Assembly (NCBI RefSeq): GCF_000285515.1
Contig: NZ_HE610961.1
Span: 425,727-489,726, forward strand
Origin: Paenibacillus senegalensis JC66
GTDB lineage: Bacteria > Bacillota > Bacilli > Paenibacillales > NBRC-103111
Reading direction: 5' to 3'
Length of the DNA: 64,000 nt
A program made the position numbers and the translations under genes. The stretch's first letter is position 1. Every line of letters starts with the position of its first letter. The notes under the pieces are model-generated. The model saw only the letters and a program-made list of their open reading frames with translations. It did not search any database and was not told where the DNA came from. Shown piece after piece: positions 52,912-61,820 of the stretch.

Positions 52912-53847
52912 CTATTCAACCCATTCAACTACAACCAAGCTGTCTACGGTTTCCCCATCCGTGCTCCATATCCTCACATTATTATTGCTGCCGCTGTATG
53001 GTTCAGCTTTTTGTGAGATAAAATCTGAATACGCTATTTGTTCATAACGCTGATGTTCTCCAGAAACTGAATTGAAAAAGTAATCTATTTTATGATGGCA
53101 GATATATATACGGCTATCGGCTGTCAGTTCAAATTCGATCAGCTGTCTCGGCTCTGCTGCGCTTTGCACACTTTTTTCAACAATCAGTCTGGAATCCTTC
53201 ATTTCTACAAGCTTTCCGCTAAAATCATGTGGCGTTTCGATAAAATCTTGAACAAGCTCTTCGTTTTCCACAACGATTTTTTTCGGTAAGACAGCAACCA
53301 AATCCGTATGATTAACGAGTAAAACAATAAAGGCGATGGTTCCCGAAACCATGACCAATGCTGCCATAGAAGCTAAAAAAGCAAAGCTGGATTTGGCCTT
53401 TCCCTTTATAACCTTAAATAACCAATAACCGATAGCCGTGCCAGCTGTATTGAAAATTAAATCATCAATATCCGTGCTTCCCAAACCAAAGATATACTGC
53501 GTCACTTCGATGGATGCACTTAAAAGGAAGCCGCCGATCACAACATTCCTGCCTTCTCTTCTTAAAATAACAGGCAGCAGCAGTCCCAAGGGAATGAAAA
53601 TAACGATATTTCCAAGAACATTTTCCAATATTCGCATTATTGAGGTGTCTGTGCTTGCCATATCCATGATTGACGCAAAAGGAATCCAACTAAGGCTTCG
53701 TTCACTTGCACCTATCGCAGTAAACAAATTAGGCAGACCGGCCTGTTTGAAAAGCGTGATTCGAAGCAAAAAAACAAGATAAAGTGCAAAAAGCCCGTAG
53801 ATACAATACAGCAATACTTTTTCTTTTGCGCTGCGATTCTGATCCAT
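52912..53847 (-). CDS. VanZ-like membrane protein with extra C-terminal domain
   Basis: 311 residues. The VanZ domain (about 10-165) has about five segments and the family motifs ENVLGNIVIFIPLGLLLP and ASIEVTQYIFGLGSTDIDDLIFNTAGTAIGYWL. A sixth segment (about 175-195) leads to a soluble extracytoplasmic C-terminal domain of about 110 residues that ordinary VanZ proteins lack. VanZ proteins are linked to low-level glycopeptide tolerance, and this one neighbours a Bce-type antibiotic-sensing module. The function is otherwise unknown. Confidence 0.88.
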   Translation of the reverse strand: MDQNRSAKEKVLLYCIYGLFALYLVFLLRITLFKQAGLPNLFTAIGASERSLSWIPFASIMDMASTDTSIMRILENVLGNIVIFIPLGLLLPVILRREGRNVVIGGFLLSASIEVTQYIFGLGSTDIDDLIFNTAGTAIGYWLFKVIKGKAKSSFAFLASMAALVMVSGTIAFIVLLVNHTDLVAVLPKKIVVENEELVQDFIETPHDFSGKLVEMKDSRLIVEKSVQSAAEPRQLIEFELTADSRIYICHHKIDYFFNSVSGEHQRYEQIAYSDFISQKAEPYSGSNNNVRIWSTDGETVDSLVVVEWVE

Positions 53848-53994
53848 CTGTCTATCTTTCCTCCATCTAATGATTAACATGTAAAAAGGCTTGCTTTCAT
53901 TTAGAAATGTTACTAAATAAAAGCAAACCATTTGTTTTTTATTTCTTTTACAAATCTTAATTTTTTCTTTATTATTCCTAATCTTGAGGGACGA

Positions 53995-55032
53995 TTATTT
54001 TTTCACATTTGGAAATCGCAGCGTTAGGGCCAGCCCCGAACCCGGCTCGGATCGCGCATCCAGCTGAATGGCCAAATCATAAGCCATCCGGCTCACCAGG
54101 AAAAGTCCCATCCCTGTTGCTTCTCTTGTGTAAGCCCCTCTTCTTCCCGTAAAGCCCTTATCAAAAATAAAAGGCAGATCTTCCTCCGATACACCGGGCC
54201 CATTATCGCTAACCGTTAACGTGGCTTGGTCATTCGCTGGGTCATAACCCGTTTCAAATCTCAAAATGGGGCGATCCTGATTCTGTGCAGCGTGTTTTGT
54301 ACTGTTAGCTATGATTTGTTGGATGATAAAAGCTAATCCTTTGCGATCAGATAAAACTTCCTCCTCATCCCCTATGAACTCGATGTGGAACCCGGATTCA
54401 TCCAGCAGTGTCTGATGATCTTCAATGATCTGTTTGCAAAATGCAAGCAAGCTGACGGGCTCAAAAATATAATCTTTATGGGCTGCCCCTAGTCTTGCAA
54501 AATATAAAATTCTTTCTACATCTCCAACAATTTGGTCTCTGCTATGCAGCATACGCTGTCTAACAAGAGGAGACATTTCATCACTGCGGTTATCCAACAC
54601 CAGTGTCATTAAAGACAGAGGTTTTTTGATTTCGTGAACCCAGCCTTCTATAAAGTTTTCATAATCGGCAAGCTCCATCACTTGCTCGTTAAGCTCCGCC
54701 TGATAAGACCTTAAGGCGTTCCCCGCTCTGCGGATAAACGGCCAATATATTTTAGGGGATACCCGGCATAGTCTTTCCTCGTTCGTCTCATTCGCTTCCA
54801 GCAAAAAATCTTGAAAGGCCTCTTCGATTATGCTTTGTTTTCTAATAATGACGAATACAGACATCGCTATCATCGCAAGAGTAAATGCAATCATCAAGCC
54901 CACTAACACCATGAACGTTTCCGGATAAGCCAGCCAAGCCAAAAACATAAACAGGAGATTGGTAGCAGCTAAAATAAGAAACCATAGCTTATAAGCATGC
55001 AAACAATCATAGATTTGCTTAATCCACCTCAT
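53995..55032 (-). CDS. intramembrane-sensing histidine kinase, BceS-like
   Basis: 345 residues with two membrane segments (about 14-33 and 38-58) joined by only a few residues, the hallmark of kinases that sense through their partner ABC transporter. The phospho-His lies in WVHEIKKPLSLM (about 131-142); ATPase motifs NSTKHAAQN, DNGPGVSEED and GMGLFLVSRM are present. Overlaps the response-regulator gene by four bases. Confidence 0.93.
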   Translation of the reverse strand: MRWIKQIYDCLHAYKLWFLILAATNLLFMFLAWLAYPETFMVLVGLMIAFTLAMIAMSVFVIIRKQSIIEEAFQDFLLEANETNEERLCRVSPKIYWPFIRRAGNALRSYQAELNEQVMELADYENFIEGWVHEIKKPLSLMTLVLDNRSDEMSPLVRQRMLHSRDQIVGDVERILYFARLGAAHKDYIFEPVSLLAFCKQIIEDHQTLLDESGFHIEFIGDEEEVLSDRKGLAFIIQQIIANSTKHAAQNQDRPILRFETGYDPANDQATLTVSDNGPGVSEEDLPFIFDKGFTGRRGAYTREATGMGLFLVSRMAYDLAIQLDARSEPGSGLALTLRFPNVKK

Positions 55033-55706
55033 GGCTTTGCCTGCCCCCTAAGCCGGTATCCCTGACCTCTTACAGTTTCAATTTGATCTTCCAGGTTAAA
55101 CTGCCGCAGTGATTTTCGCAAGCGAGTGAGATTGACTTGCAGGGCATTTTCATCTATATATTGGTCGGTTCCCCATAAAATTTCGCTCAATGCTGATTTG
55201 GATACGATCTCGGGTCTATTCTGCACTAAAGCCAACAAAATTTTCCCCTCATTCGCTGGTAAAACTAACGATTGCGATCCCTTATACAAAGTAAAGGTAT
55301 TAGGATCCAGTGAAAACTGGCCTCCATCGATCAAATCCGGTTGCCCTTCAAATCTTCTTAGCAGGTTGTGAATGCGCGCCAGCAATCGATCCCGATTGCA
55401 CGGTTTAGTCAGATAATCATCCGCTCCTAAATGAAGGCCATGTAATTCATCCTGCAGCTTATCTCTCGATGTTAGAATCAATATGGGGCCAATCCCTTTG
55501 GCCTTTAAGCTTTTACATATTTCAAATCCGGATTGCTCGGGTAAATTGATATCTAATAAGACCAGGTCTGGTGCCAAAGCGGCAACTTGAAGAGCGATAT
55601 CATGATAATCAGTAATAGCCGCTGTTTCAAAGCCTTCCTTTTGCAAAATATCCACCAGCTCTTCTCTCATCCATGAATCATCTTCAACAATGACTATCCT
55701 CGCCAC
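55029..55706 (-). CDS. OmpR-type response regulator, BceR-like
   Basis: 225 residues: receiver with phospho-Asp in LVLLDINLPEQSG (about 52) and a winged-helix output (about 125-222). Predicted to activate the upstream bceAB-like genes by binding the dyad at 58768-58784. Confidence 0.93.
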   Translation of the reverse strand: MARIVIVEDDSWMREELVDILQKEGFETAAITDYHDIALQVAALAPDLVLLDINLPEQSGFEICKSLKAKGIGPILILTSRDKLQDELHGLHLGADDYLTKPCNRDRLLARIHNLLRRFEGQPDLIDGGQFSLDPNTFTLYKGSQSLVLPANEGKILLALVQNRPEIVSKSALSEILWGTDQYIDENALQVNLTRLRKSLRQFNLEDQIETVRGQGYRLRGQAKP

Positions 55707-55738
55707 TTCGGCACCCCCTTCTGAAAAATTTAGAATCC

Positions 55739-57907
55739 CTAATCTATATTGGGCTTCCAGCGTAATTTATCGATCTCATGATCTGCTGAACGGGCTACGG
55801 CCACTCCATAGATCGCCACAATTCCGATTACTATACAAGCAAAAGCGAAGGCAATAGGATACAGCAGCGCTTGATTTTCGACGTAAATCATAACAAATGA
55901 GCTCATCGCTATGATTCCAACGGCTCCGCTCACGCATGCAAGAGACAAAGGCAGCAGAAAGGTCCACAACACCTGTTTGTGCATGGATTGCTTCATTTGA
56001 TGGCGTTTGGCGCCCAGCATGGAAAGTGTTACATAGCGCCCTCCCGTCTGCCTCATCTGTGTCAAAAATTGCAGGGCTAATACGGTGCAGGCAATAATCA
56101 GAAATAAGAATCCCATATATAAAACTGTATAGCTTCCGGCAACAACATAAAAGAGCTTGCGCCCAAAATTTTGCAAATAACTTTCAAACGGGAAACCGGA
56201 AGTTTTCAATAGATCCCTAGCCTCCATCATTGGCTTCATTAAGCCGTGCTGGTCCTGGAGCTGCTGCGGGATACGAAAATTCCAATAGGATGCATAGGTT
56301 TCCGTATTGACCAGTTGTTCAAACATAGGATCCGGAACGATAAATGCCGAGAAGATTTCTACGGAACGGTCTGCCACCAATCCTCTCATGGGAACGGATG
56401 GGCGGATCATAACCGCCTGTTCGTTAATGCTCATCAAGCTCTGCCCTTCTGCTGCAGCCTTTTCGAGAATATGATCCAGGACAGGCATGCTGTCCAGATT
56501 TTCCATAGGCATAAAATCCGGATTAAAGTATAAAGCCATTTCATCGGAACGCAGGTTCAGCGTTTGTTTGCCTATAGCCTCCAAAAGTCCGTTATAGGAT
56601 GATTCAGAAATGAGGTAAGGCCTTGTCGAATCTATCGCCAGGACTCCTAACAAATTAAGGGCTTCAGGGTTGTCCGGACTGATCGTGTAACCCGTCGTTT
56701 CCCCGGATAAAAATTGTTCTTTATGGTCGCTCGGCAAAGCCATAATGATTTGCTCTCTTAATTTAGACCAATCCACTAAGGACTGCGGCAAATCATCTTC
56801 CCTGCGCTCGTCCGGCTGCTTCATCTTCCCTATTTCGAGGAGGTTTAAGTCCGCCACATAGGGAGCCATTATGTCTGAAGCCAGAAATTCCTCGACTTCG
56901 CTGCTCTCGCCCTTTACCGTAAAATCATATAGGGAGGATGCTCTATTATACAAATGACTTCCATAGCTCAAAATCGTGGAAGCCCCATTCGCTATTAAAA
57001 TGATGGACAGCGTGATTAGAATCGACGTTACGGCAACGGAAGTCGAACGGTTCGCTATGTTCTCCTGAAACTGCCTTAGCGTAAAGGTGTGCAGTCCTTT
57101 AGTCGCTTTACGCCGGGACAAGCTGGCCAATAAGCCTAACAGCTTTGCGAAGCCCCTCATAAAAAGGATCGTTCCCATACTTCCGAGAGCTACGGCCGCA
57201 AATAGAAACAGGCCGCCAAAGTCCGTAAAACGGTATAAAGCAATCCAATAGGCAGCGCCCAGCAGGACGGCCCCTGCCAAAATGTTTAGCACGTTGCCTT
57301 TGATATGCCCCATATCGGTTTTTTTCTCCATTTGCTCAAAAATCATTTGATGGAGCTCTTGATTAAATAATCGTCCGCCAAGAATGGCCAGAGCTATAAA
57401 TTGAATGAACAAAAAGCCAAGAACGGTAAAGATCACCGCACTTGCCGAGAGGCTGATTTGATGACCGATAATTCCCTGTCCGACTAATTTGGAAACCGTC
57501 AAGCTAATCATTTCTGCTAAAAATCCGCCTATCAAAATACCGCCAAGGAGTGCCAGAATAGAAGTAATAAGTCCCTCTGCCAAAAGCTGAAGAACGAGGC
57601 GTTCCTTGCGCATTCCTAACATGAGATAAAGGCCAAATTCCTTACTTCTGCGATTTAGCTGGTAGCGGTTGGCAAATAAGATCAAGAAAAACAATAAAAA
57701 TAACGCAAAGGCATACACAATTGACATTTGCGCTAACAGTTTATCAATCGCGTCGCTTTCAAACTCCCGTAAAAATAATATAACATCTTGCTTTCCAAGG
57801 GAAAGAATGATATAAAATGAGGCCACAGCTGTTACCAATGTTGCAAAGTAAATGAAATTCTCCTTACGGCTGCGTTTAGCATTTCGGTAAATCAACTTAG
57901 AGAACAT
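55739..57907 (-). CDS. BceB-like ABC permease (peptide-antibiotic sensing and resistance)
   Basis: 722 residues, about ten membrane segments, FtsX-type repeats, and one large extracytoplasmic loop (roughly 320-570) between the seventh and eighth segments, which is the family's antibiotic/lipid II recognition domain. GGGGGAGGAAG precedes ATG 57907. It overlaps the 3' end of the ATPase gene by 11 bp. The peptide sensed cannot be predicted. Confidence 0.92.
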   Translation of the reverse strand: MFSKLIYRNAKRSRKENFIYFATLVTAVASFYIILSLGKQDVILFLREFESDAIDKLLAQMSIVYAFALFLLFFLILFANRYQLNRRSKEFGLYLMLGMRKERLVLQLLAEGLITSILALLGGILIGGFLAEMISLTVSKLVGQGIIGHQISLSASAVIFTVLGFLFIQFIALAILGGRLFNQELHQMIFEQMEKKTDMGHIKGNVLNILAGAVLLGAAYWIALYRFTDFGGLFLFAAVALGSMGTILFMRGFAKLLGLLASLSRRKATKGLHTFTLRQFQENIANRSTSVAVTSILITLSIILIANGASTILSYGSHLYNRASSLYDFTVKGESSEVEEFLASDIMAPYVADLNLLEIGKMKQPDERREDDLPQSLVDWSKLREQIIMALPSDHKEQFLSGETTGYTISPDNPEALNLLGVLAIDSTRPYLISESSYNGLLEAIGKQTLNLRSDEMALYFNPDFMPMENLDSMPVLDHILEKAAAEGQSLMSINEQAVMIRPSVPMRGLVADRSVEIFSAFIVPDPMFEQLVNTETYASYWNFRIPQQLQDQHGLMKPMMEARDLLKTSGFPFESYLQNFGRKLFYVVAGSYTVLYMGFLFLIIACTVLALQFLTQMRQTGGRYVTLSMLGAKRHQMKQSMHKQVLWTFLLPLSLACVSGAVGIIAMSSFVMIYVENQALLYPIAFAFACIVIGIVAIYGVAVARSADHEIDKLRWKPNID

Positions 57908-58676
57908 TGGCACTTCCTCCCCCAAGCTGAGCCAATACCTTTAAAATCCTGTCGTAAAAATGCTCGCGGAACTCCTCTTGCTTGCGGCGCAATTCATGAA
58001 AGATGACTCCATCTTGAATAAACAGGATTCTTGAGCAGAAGCTTGCCGCATTAGGGTCGTGGCTGACCATCAGAATCGTTCTTCCCCTGCTTCTATTTAT
58101 GCCTTCCAGCTTCGCCATTAACGTTCTTGCAGAGCGTGTGTCCAAAGCCCCTGTCGGCTCATCCGCAAGAACGATATCCGGGTCAGAAATCAGACAGCGG
58201 GCAGCCGCTACCCTTTGCTTTTGTCCCCCGGACATCTGGGATGGGAATTTGCTAAGGATGTCGGTAATCTCCAAAAAGCCTGCCAGTTCTTCTAATTTCG
58301 CCCGTGCTTGTGCAAAACTTGTTCCATGAATGGATAAGGGCAAAAGAATATTTTCTTGCCCGGTCAGATTGTCCAGCAATTCAAAGTCTTGAAACAAATA
58401 GCCTATCCGGCTGCCGCGATACTCCGCCAAATCCTTACTGTCAAATGCGCTGATGTTTTCCCCGTTCAAAAGAACACGCCCGGATGTTGGCTTTATAATA
58501 GTTGCAATGCAGTTTAGCAGCGTCGTTTTACCGGAACCGCTTGGTCCCATGATGCCCAAAAATTCACCTGGAAGAATGTCAAAGCTAACTCCGTTTAAAG
58601 CCGGGGTTATATTATTTTTCTTTCCGTAATTTTTTTTCAAGTCCTGAACCTCTAGCAATTTCTCATGTCTCGCCAT
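57897..58676 (-). CDS. BceA-like ABC ATP-binding protein
   Basis: 259 residues: Walker A GPSGSGKTTLL (about 41-51), SQMSGGQKQRVAAARCLI, Walker B VLADEPTGALDT. First gene of ATPase, permease, regulator, kinase; genes downstream overlap or nearly so, consistent with one transcript. Confidence 0.93.
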   Translation of the reverse strand: MARHEKLLEVQDLKKNYGKKNNITPALNGVSFDILPGEFLGIMGPSGSGKTTLLNCIATIIKPTSGRVLLNGENISAFDSKDLAEYRGSRIGYLFQDFELLDNLTGQENILLPLSIHGTSFAQARAKLEELAGFLEITDILSKFPSQMSGGQKQRVAAARCLISDPDIVLADEPTGALDTRSARTLMAKLEGINRSRGRTILMVSHDPNAASFCSRILFIQDGVIFHELRRKQEEFREHFYDRILKVLAQLGGGSANVL

Positions 58677-58738
58677 GTATAACTCTCCTTATCCATTAAC
58701 CTGTTCCGGAATTCAAATCGATCGATCGAGCTATACAC

Positions 58739-58784
58739 ATTATAACCAGTAAAAAAGATCAGACATACTTACAGTTGATGTAAG
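58739..58784 (-). promoter_or_regulatory. promoter and response-regulator dyad upstream of the bceA-like gene
   Basis: Minus strand CTTAC-ATCAACT-GTAAG (58784-58768) lies about 34 bp upstream of TATAAT (58744-58739). No good -35 accompanies it, as expected for a promoter needing an activator. Confidence 0.55.
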
Positions 58785-58837
58785 GAAAATCGCGAAGAGC
58801 TGCTCCATTGTAAGCCCTCCTTAGAATCCGCGATTTG

Positions 58838-58846
58838 TGTTATAAT
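58838..58846 (+). promoter_or_regulatory. extended -10 promoter of the LRR gene
   Basis: TGTTATAAT (TG-N-TATAAT) about 50 bp before the GTG start, with no clear -35. Confidence 0.45.
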
Positions 58847-58895
58847 CTTGACAGGATTTCGTCTTAAATAGATCAAGTGGTAGGAGCAGTGGCCC

Positions 58896-60788
58896 GTGGA
58901 ACTGATTGAATTAAATTGCCCCAATTGCAATGGGAGTTTGGAGTACAATGAAGAGCCTCTCATCCAATGTCCCTATTGTGAAACCAAACTGTTATTGAAA
59001 GAGAATAAGGTCTTTTATATTGACCAGTCCACTCATTATTATGGAACCTCTCCCGCTCATACAGCAGGGCACCCTGCAGCGCGTCCTGCACCACGCCCGA
59101 ATACGAAGGTACAGCTGCTGCTGATTGCGCCGCTCGTTCTTATTACCTTTATGGTTGCCTATTTTTTTGTGGCCAACCCCTCATCCAATAACCGCGTCGA
59201 AGAGAACATACCGGTTCGAACGATGCCGGAAAGTGAGGTTGTGCGGTACTTCTTAAGAGATGTTTTGAATAAAGGCGAAGCGATGCCTACGGAAGAAGAG
59301 ATCGCCAACATCCGCTATTTGGCTGTTCATCATACGGATGATCGTTGGCACTTTGTCTACAGCTTTGATGATCCGTTCACCAACAAGCAGGCGAAAATGA
59401 CCGATTATGTGATCATGGATAAAGTGCTAAATATGCAAAAAATCGAGCAAAAAGATTTCGAGGCGTTCAGCGGCCTGACGGCGCTTGATTTCAACGGCGT
59501 TTACGAAATCGTGCAAAGCGAGAAGGTCAGTTTTCGGCATTTGCAAGGGCTGCAAAGCTATTCAGGCGGGTTCAATGAATCGTTCAGCTCGATCCAGCAT
59601 TATTTTAGCGATAAATCGAAGATAACCGGACTGACCACGCAAATTCGCAGCAATGAGGAATTGGCCGCGCTGTTGGAGTTTCCGAATTTGCAATCGCTGA
59701 ACATCACCTATGTCACAGAGTCAGTTACGGATTTTCATCTGCTGGGCCAGCTGCCGTTAAAATCATTATCTCTCCAGTTTGTCACCGATTTGAAATGGCT
59801 GTCGGCATTGACCGGTTTAGAATCGTTAACTATCGATAACAGCGAGGCCACGGATTTCAGCGGCTTATACGCCCTCACTCAATTGCAAGAGCTGAAGCTG
59901 CTGTATACAAGGAATTTAAAAACACTTGATTTCATCGCCAACATGCCGAACCTGCAATCGCTTGAAATAGAGCAGGCTGATATTGCGAGTTTGGAGAACC
60001 TGAAAAATAAGACTTCCTTGACAAAACTGCGTTTGGCCTGGCTCTCTCCATTGGAGTCGGTTGAGGTGGTGAACAGTTTACCTTCACTCACTGAGCTGGT
60101 GATTACGGGTTACAGTGGCGCAAATTCGCCAATCGCGGCGCCGAACGTCAAAAAAGCCGAATTGACAGGCTCGCTCCTAACCAATCTGGAAGCGCCTGGT
60201 TTAAAAGCTTTGCAGGTTACCGTAAACGGGGCGATGGATGAGCTGCAAGGGGCTTCATTGATGAAGTTCCCGCAGCTGGAAGAGCTTGCGGTGATCGACG
60301 GCGAGCTAGCCGACATTCCTTCTCTGAACCTGCTGCCAAAGCTGCAAACGTTAAGTTTCAATGAAGTGAGTTTCTACGATGAGACGAATGCATTATTCAA
60401 TTTGCAGCATGTAAAAACAATCAATTGCAATAAATGTACGTTCCGGCTTCAGGGTCAGGAGCCGTTTGCGAACAACGCGCTGGAGCATTTGACGTTGAAT
60501 CAGCTCGACTTTCGAATTGGCGACAGCGACTGGCTGCACGACTTCGATAAATTGACGCCTTATTTTGCGAATATGACAGCGCTGCGCTCTTTTACGATGC
60601 AGGACAGCTCGCTGCAATCGCTCAGCTTCATGAAAAATTGGGAGCAGGTTGAGGAGCTGCATCTGGAAAATAACACGATTTCGAATTTGGAACCATTAGT
60701 CCATCTCCCCAACTTACAGAAGCTGTATATCGTCGGAAATCCTGTACAAAATGAATCAGTGCTTGACAAAAGGGTCTTGATTTATTAA
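58896..60788 (+). CDS. zinc-ribbon, single-pass membrane protein with a leucine-rich-repeat ectodomain
   Basis: 630 residues of unknown role. Residues 8-28 form a zinc ribbon (CPNC...CPYC), followed by a His/Pro-rich linker, a membrane segment (about 72-93), a globular region (about 110-210) and about 15 irregular leucine-rich repeats to the C-terminus (for example LPSLTELVITGYSG, HLPNLQKLYIVGNPV). The start is GTG 58896 with AGGAG ahead. The topology predicted is cytoplasmic zinc ribbon and outside LRR. It is divergent from the bceA-like gene, 219 bp apart. I know of no characterised homologue. Confidence 0.85.
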   Translation: MELIELNCPNCNGSLEYNEEPLIQCPYCETKLLLKENKVFYIDQSTHYYGTSPAHTAGHPAARPAPRPNTKVQLLLIAPLVLITFMVAYFFVANPSSNNRVEENIPVRTMPESEVVRYFLRDVLNKGEAMPTEEEIANIRYLAVHHTDDRWHFVYSFDDPFTNKQAKMTDYVIMDKVLNMQKIEQKDFEAFSGLTALDFNGVYEIVQSEKVSFRHLQGLQSYSGGFNESFSSIQHYFSDKSKITGLTTQIRSNEELAALLEFPNLQSLNITYVTESVTDFHLLGQLPLKSLSLQFVTDLKWLSALTGLESLTIDNSEATDFSGLYALTQLQELKLLYTRNLKTLDFIANMPNLQSLEIEQADIASLENLKNKTSLTKLRLAWLSPLESVEVVNSLPSLTELVITGYSGANSPIAAPNVKKAELTGSLLTNLEAPGLKALQVTVNGAMDELQGASLMKFPQLEELAVIDGELADIPSLNLLPKLQTLSFNEVSFYDETNALFNLQHVKTINCNKCTFRLQGQEPFANNALEHLTLNQLDFRIGDSDWLHDFDKLTPYFANMTALRSFTMQDSSLQSLSFMKNWEQVEELHLENNTISNLEPLVHLPNLQKLYIVGNPVQNESVLDKRVLIY

Positions 60789-60927
60789 GTCATTCGCCTG
60801 GTCTTCAGCGGAATTGAAGAGGGGAAAAACGTTGGTAAATCAGGACTCACTCGCTGGAGGCCGATTGGTTTGAGACGAGTGCTTAATCATTCGCGCGATA
60901 TGCGCGCTATGCCGCCAGCGTTCCTGT

Positions 60928-60974
60928 GTTCCCCGATTCCTTCGACATCCTCCTAATCGAAGAAATCGGGGAAC
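60928..60974. repeat. long inverted repeat between convergent genes
   Basis: GTTCCCCGATTCCTTCGA (60928-60945) and TCGAAGAAATCGGGGAAC (60957-60974): 17 of 18 pairs with an 11-base loop. There is no T tract, so it is not a standard terminator, though it sits where a bidirectional one would be expected. Confidence 0.6.
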
Positions 60975-61031
60975 GGCGTCTGGACACGATAAAGCGGCTA
61001 GCTTGTAAGAGTAAGTGATTCTGCAGATGCT

Positions 61032-61646
61032 CTACGAGGTCTCCTGGTTTTCCCCTCTCCAATCGTACTCCATAATATTTGCTGCTTTAATTGCCCTTTC
61101 TTTTCCCAGTAATTTACCTACAACGTATAGCGAGGCATCTATGCCCGCCGATACACCCGCGGATAAGACGATTGTTCCATTATCAATGAATCGAGCTTCT
61201 TTTATGATTTTGGTAGATGCCGGCACAAGCTCTTGTAATTCGTGGATGGCTGAACGATTTGTGGTTACCTGCAAGCCATCCAGCAGGTTTGCTTGAGCTA
61301 AGACTAAAGCCCCCGTGCAAACAGATAAAAGGATTTCAACTTCCTTCGATAATTGTTTTATCCATTTTATAATGGTTTCATTATGCATTTCTTTTCTGAT
61401 CCCCAAGCCCCCAGGTACAATCAAAATGTCAGGTTTAGGGCATGCAGCAAGCGGATAAGTTGGGTTAATGCTTAGACCCCCCAATGCTTTTACAGGACTA
61501 TCATGTTCAGCAATGGTATAAACGTTGAAGTCCCTTCCCCGATTGCTTCCTGTAATAAAGACTTCGAAGGGCCCGGCAAAATCTAACGGCTCCACGTCAT
61601 CAAAAATCCATATCGCTACATTTCTTGCATGCCGTGCCTGTTCCAT
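61032..61646 (-). CDS. DJ-1/PfpI-family protein, isonitrile hydratase-like
   Basis: 204-residue DJ-1 fold enzyme. The nucleophile Cys110 sits in ILLSVCTGALVLA, and the acid-bearing DDVEPLDFAGPFEVF (Asp22 region) and HELQELVP follow the pattern of Pseudomonas isonitrile hydratase rather than the glyoxalase or protease branches. Substrate is inferred only by this resemblance. I start at ATG 61646, preceded by GAGGAG; a longer reading would intrude on the riboswitch terminator. A ZTP riboswitch with its own terminator lies immediately upstream, tying expression to folate/purine status. Confidence 0.88.
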   Translation of the reverse strand: MEQARHARNVAIWIFDDVEPLDFAGPFEVFITGSNRGRDFNVYTIAEHDSPVKALGGLSINPTYPLAACPKPDILIVPGGLGIRKEMHNETIIKWIKQLSKEVEILLSVCTGALVLAQANLLDGLQVTTNRSAIHELQELVPASTKIIKEARFIDNGTIVLSAGVSAGIDASLYVVGKLLGKERAIKAANIMEYDWRGENQETS

Positions 61647-61659
61647 ATCTCCTCTTCCC

Positions 61660-61703
61660 CCTATAAAATAAATAAAAGCGTTCAGTCTATTGACCAAACA
61701 CTT
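61660..61703 (-). terminator. terminator, expression platform of the second ZTP riboswitch
   Basis: Minus strand AAGTGTTTGGTC, loop AATA, GACTGAACGCTT (12-bp stem with three G-T pairs, 61703-61676), then TTATTTATTTTAT. The 5' arm starts directly after the aptamer's final GGGCA. Confidence 0.75.
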
Positions 61704-61780
61704 TGCCCAGGCGTACGGCTTATGAACGTTGTGCTCCCTCGTGGTATTTCCACGTTAGCGCCAGTCACACATTCCAGATA
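61704..61780 (-). promoter_or_regulatory. ZTP (pfl) riboswitch aptamer upstream of the DJ-1/PfpI gene
   Basis: Minus strand GTGTG-ACTGGCG, the hairpin CGTGG-AAATA-CCACG, GGGAGCACA and CCGTACGCCTGGGCA in order. The invariant parts equal those upstream of folD while the variable stems differ by compensating changes, so this is a genuine second member of the class and not a local duplication. Confidence 0.93.
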
Positions 61781-61820
61781 ATTGCTGTTTGTTAATTTAT
61801 ATCAGTTTTTTCAGAATTCT

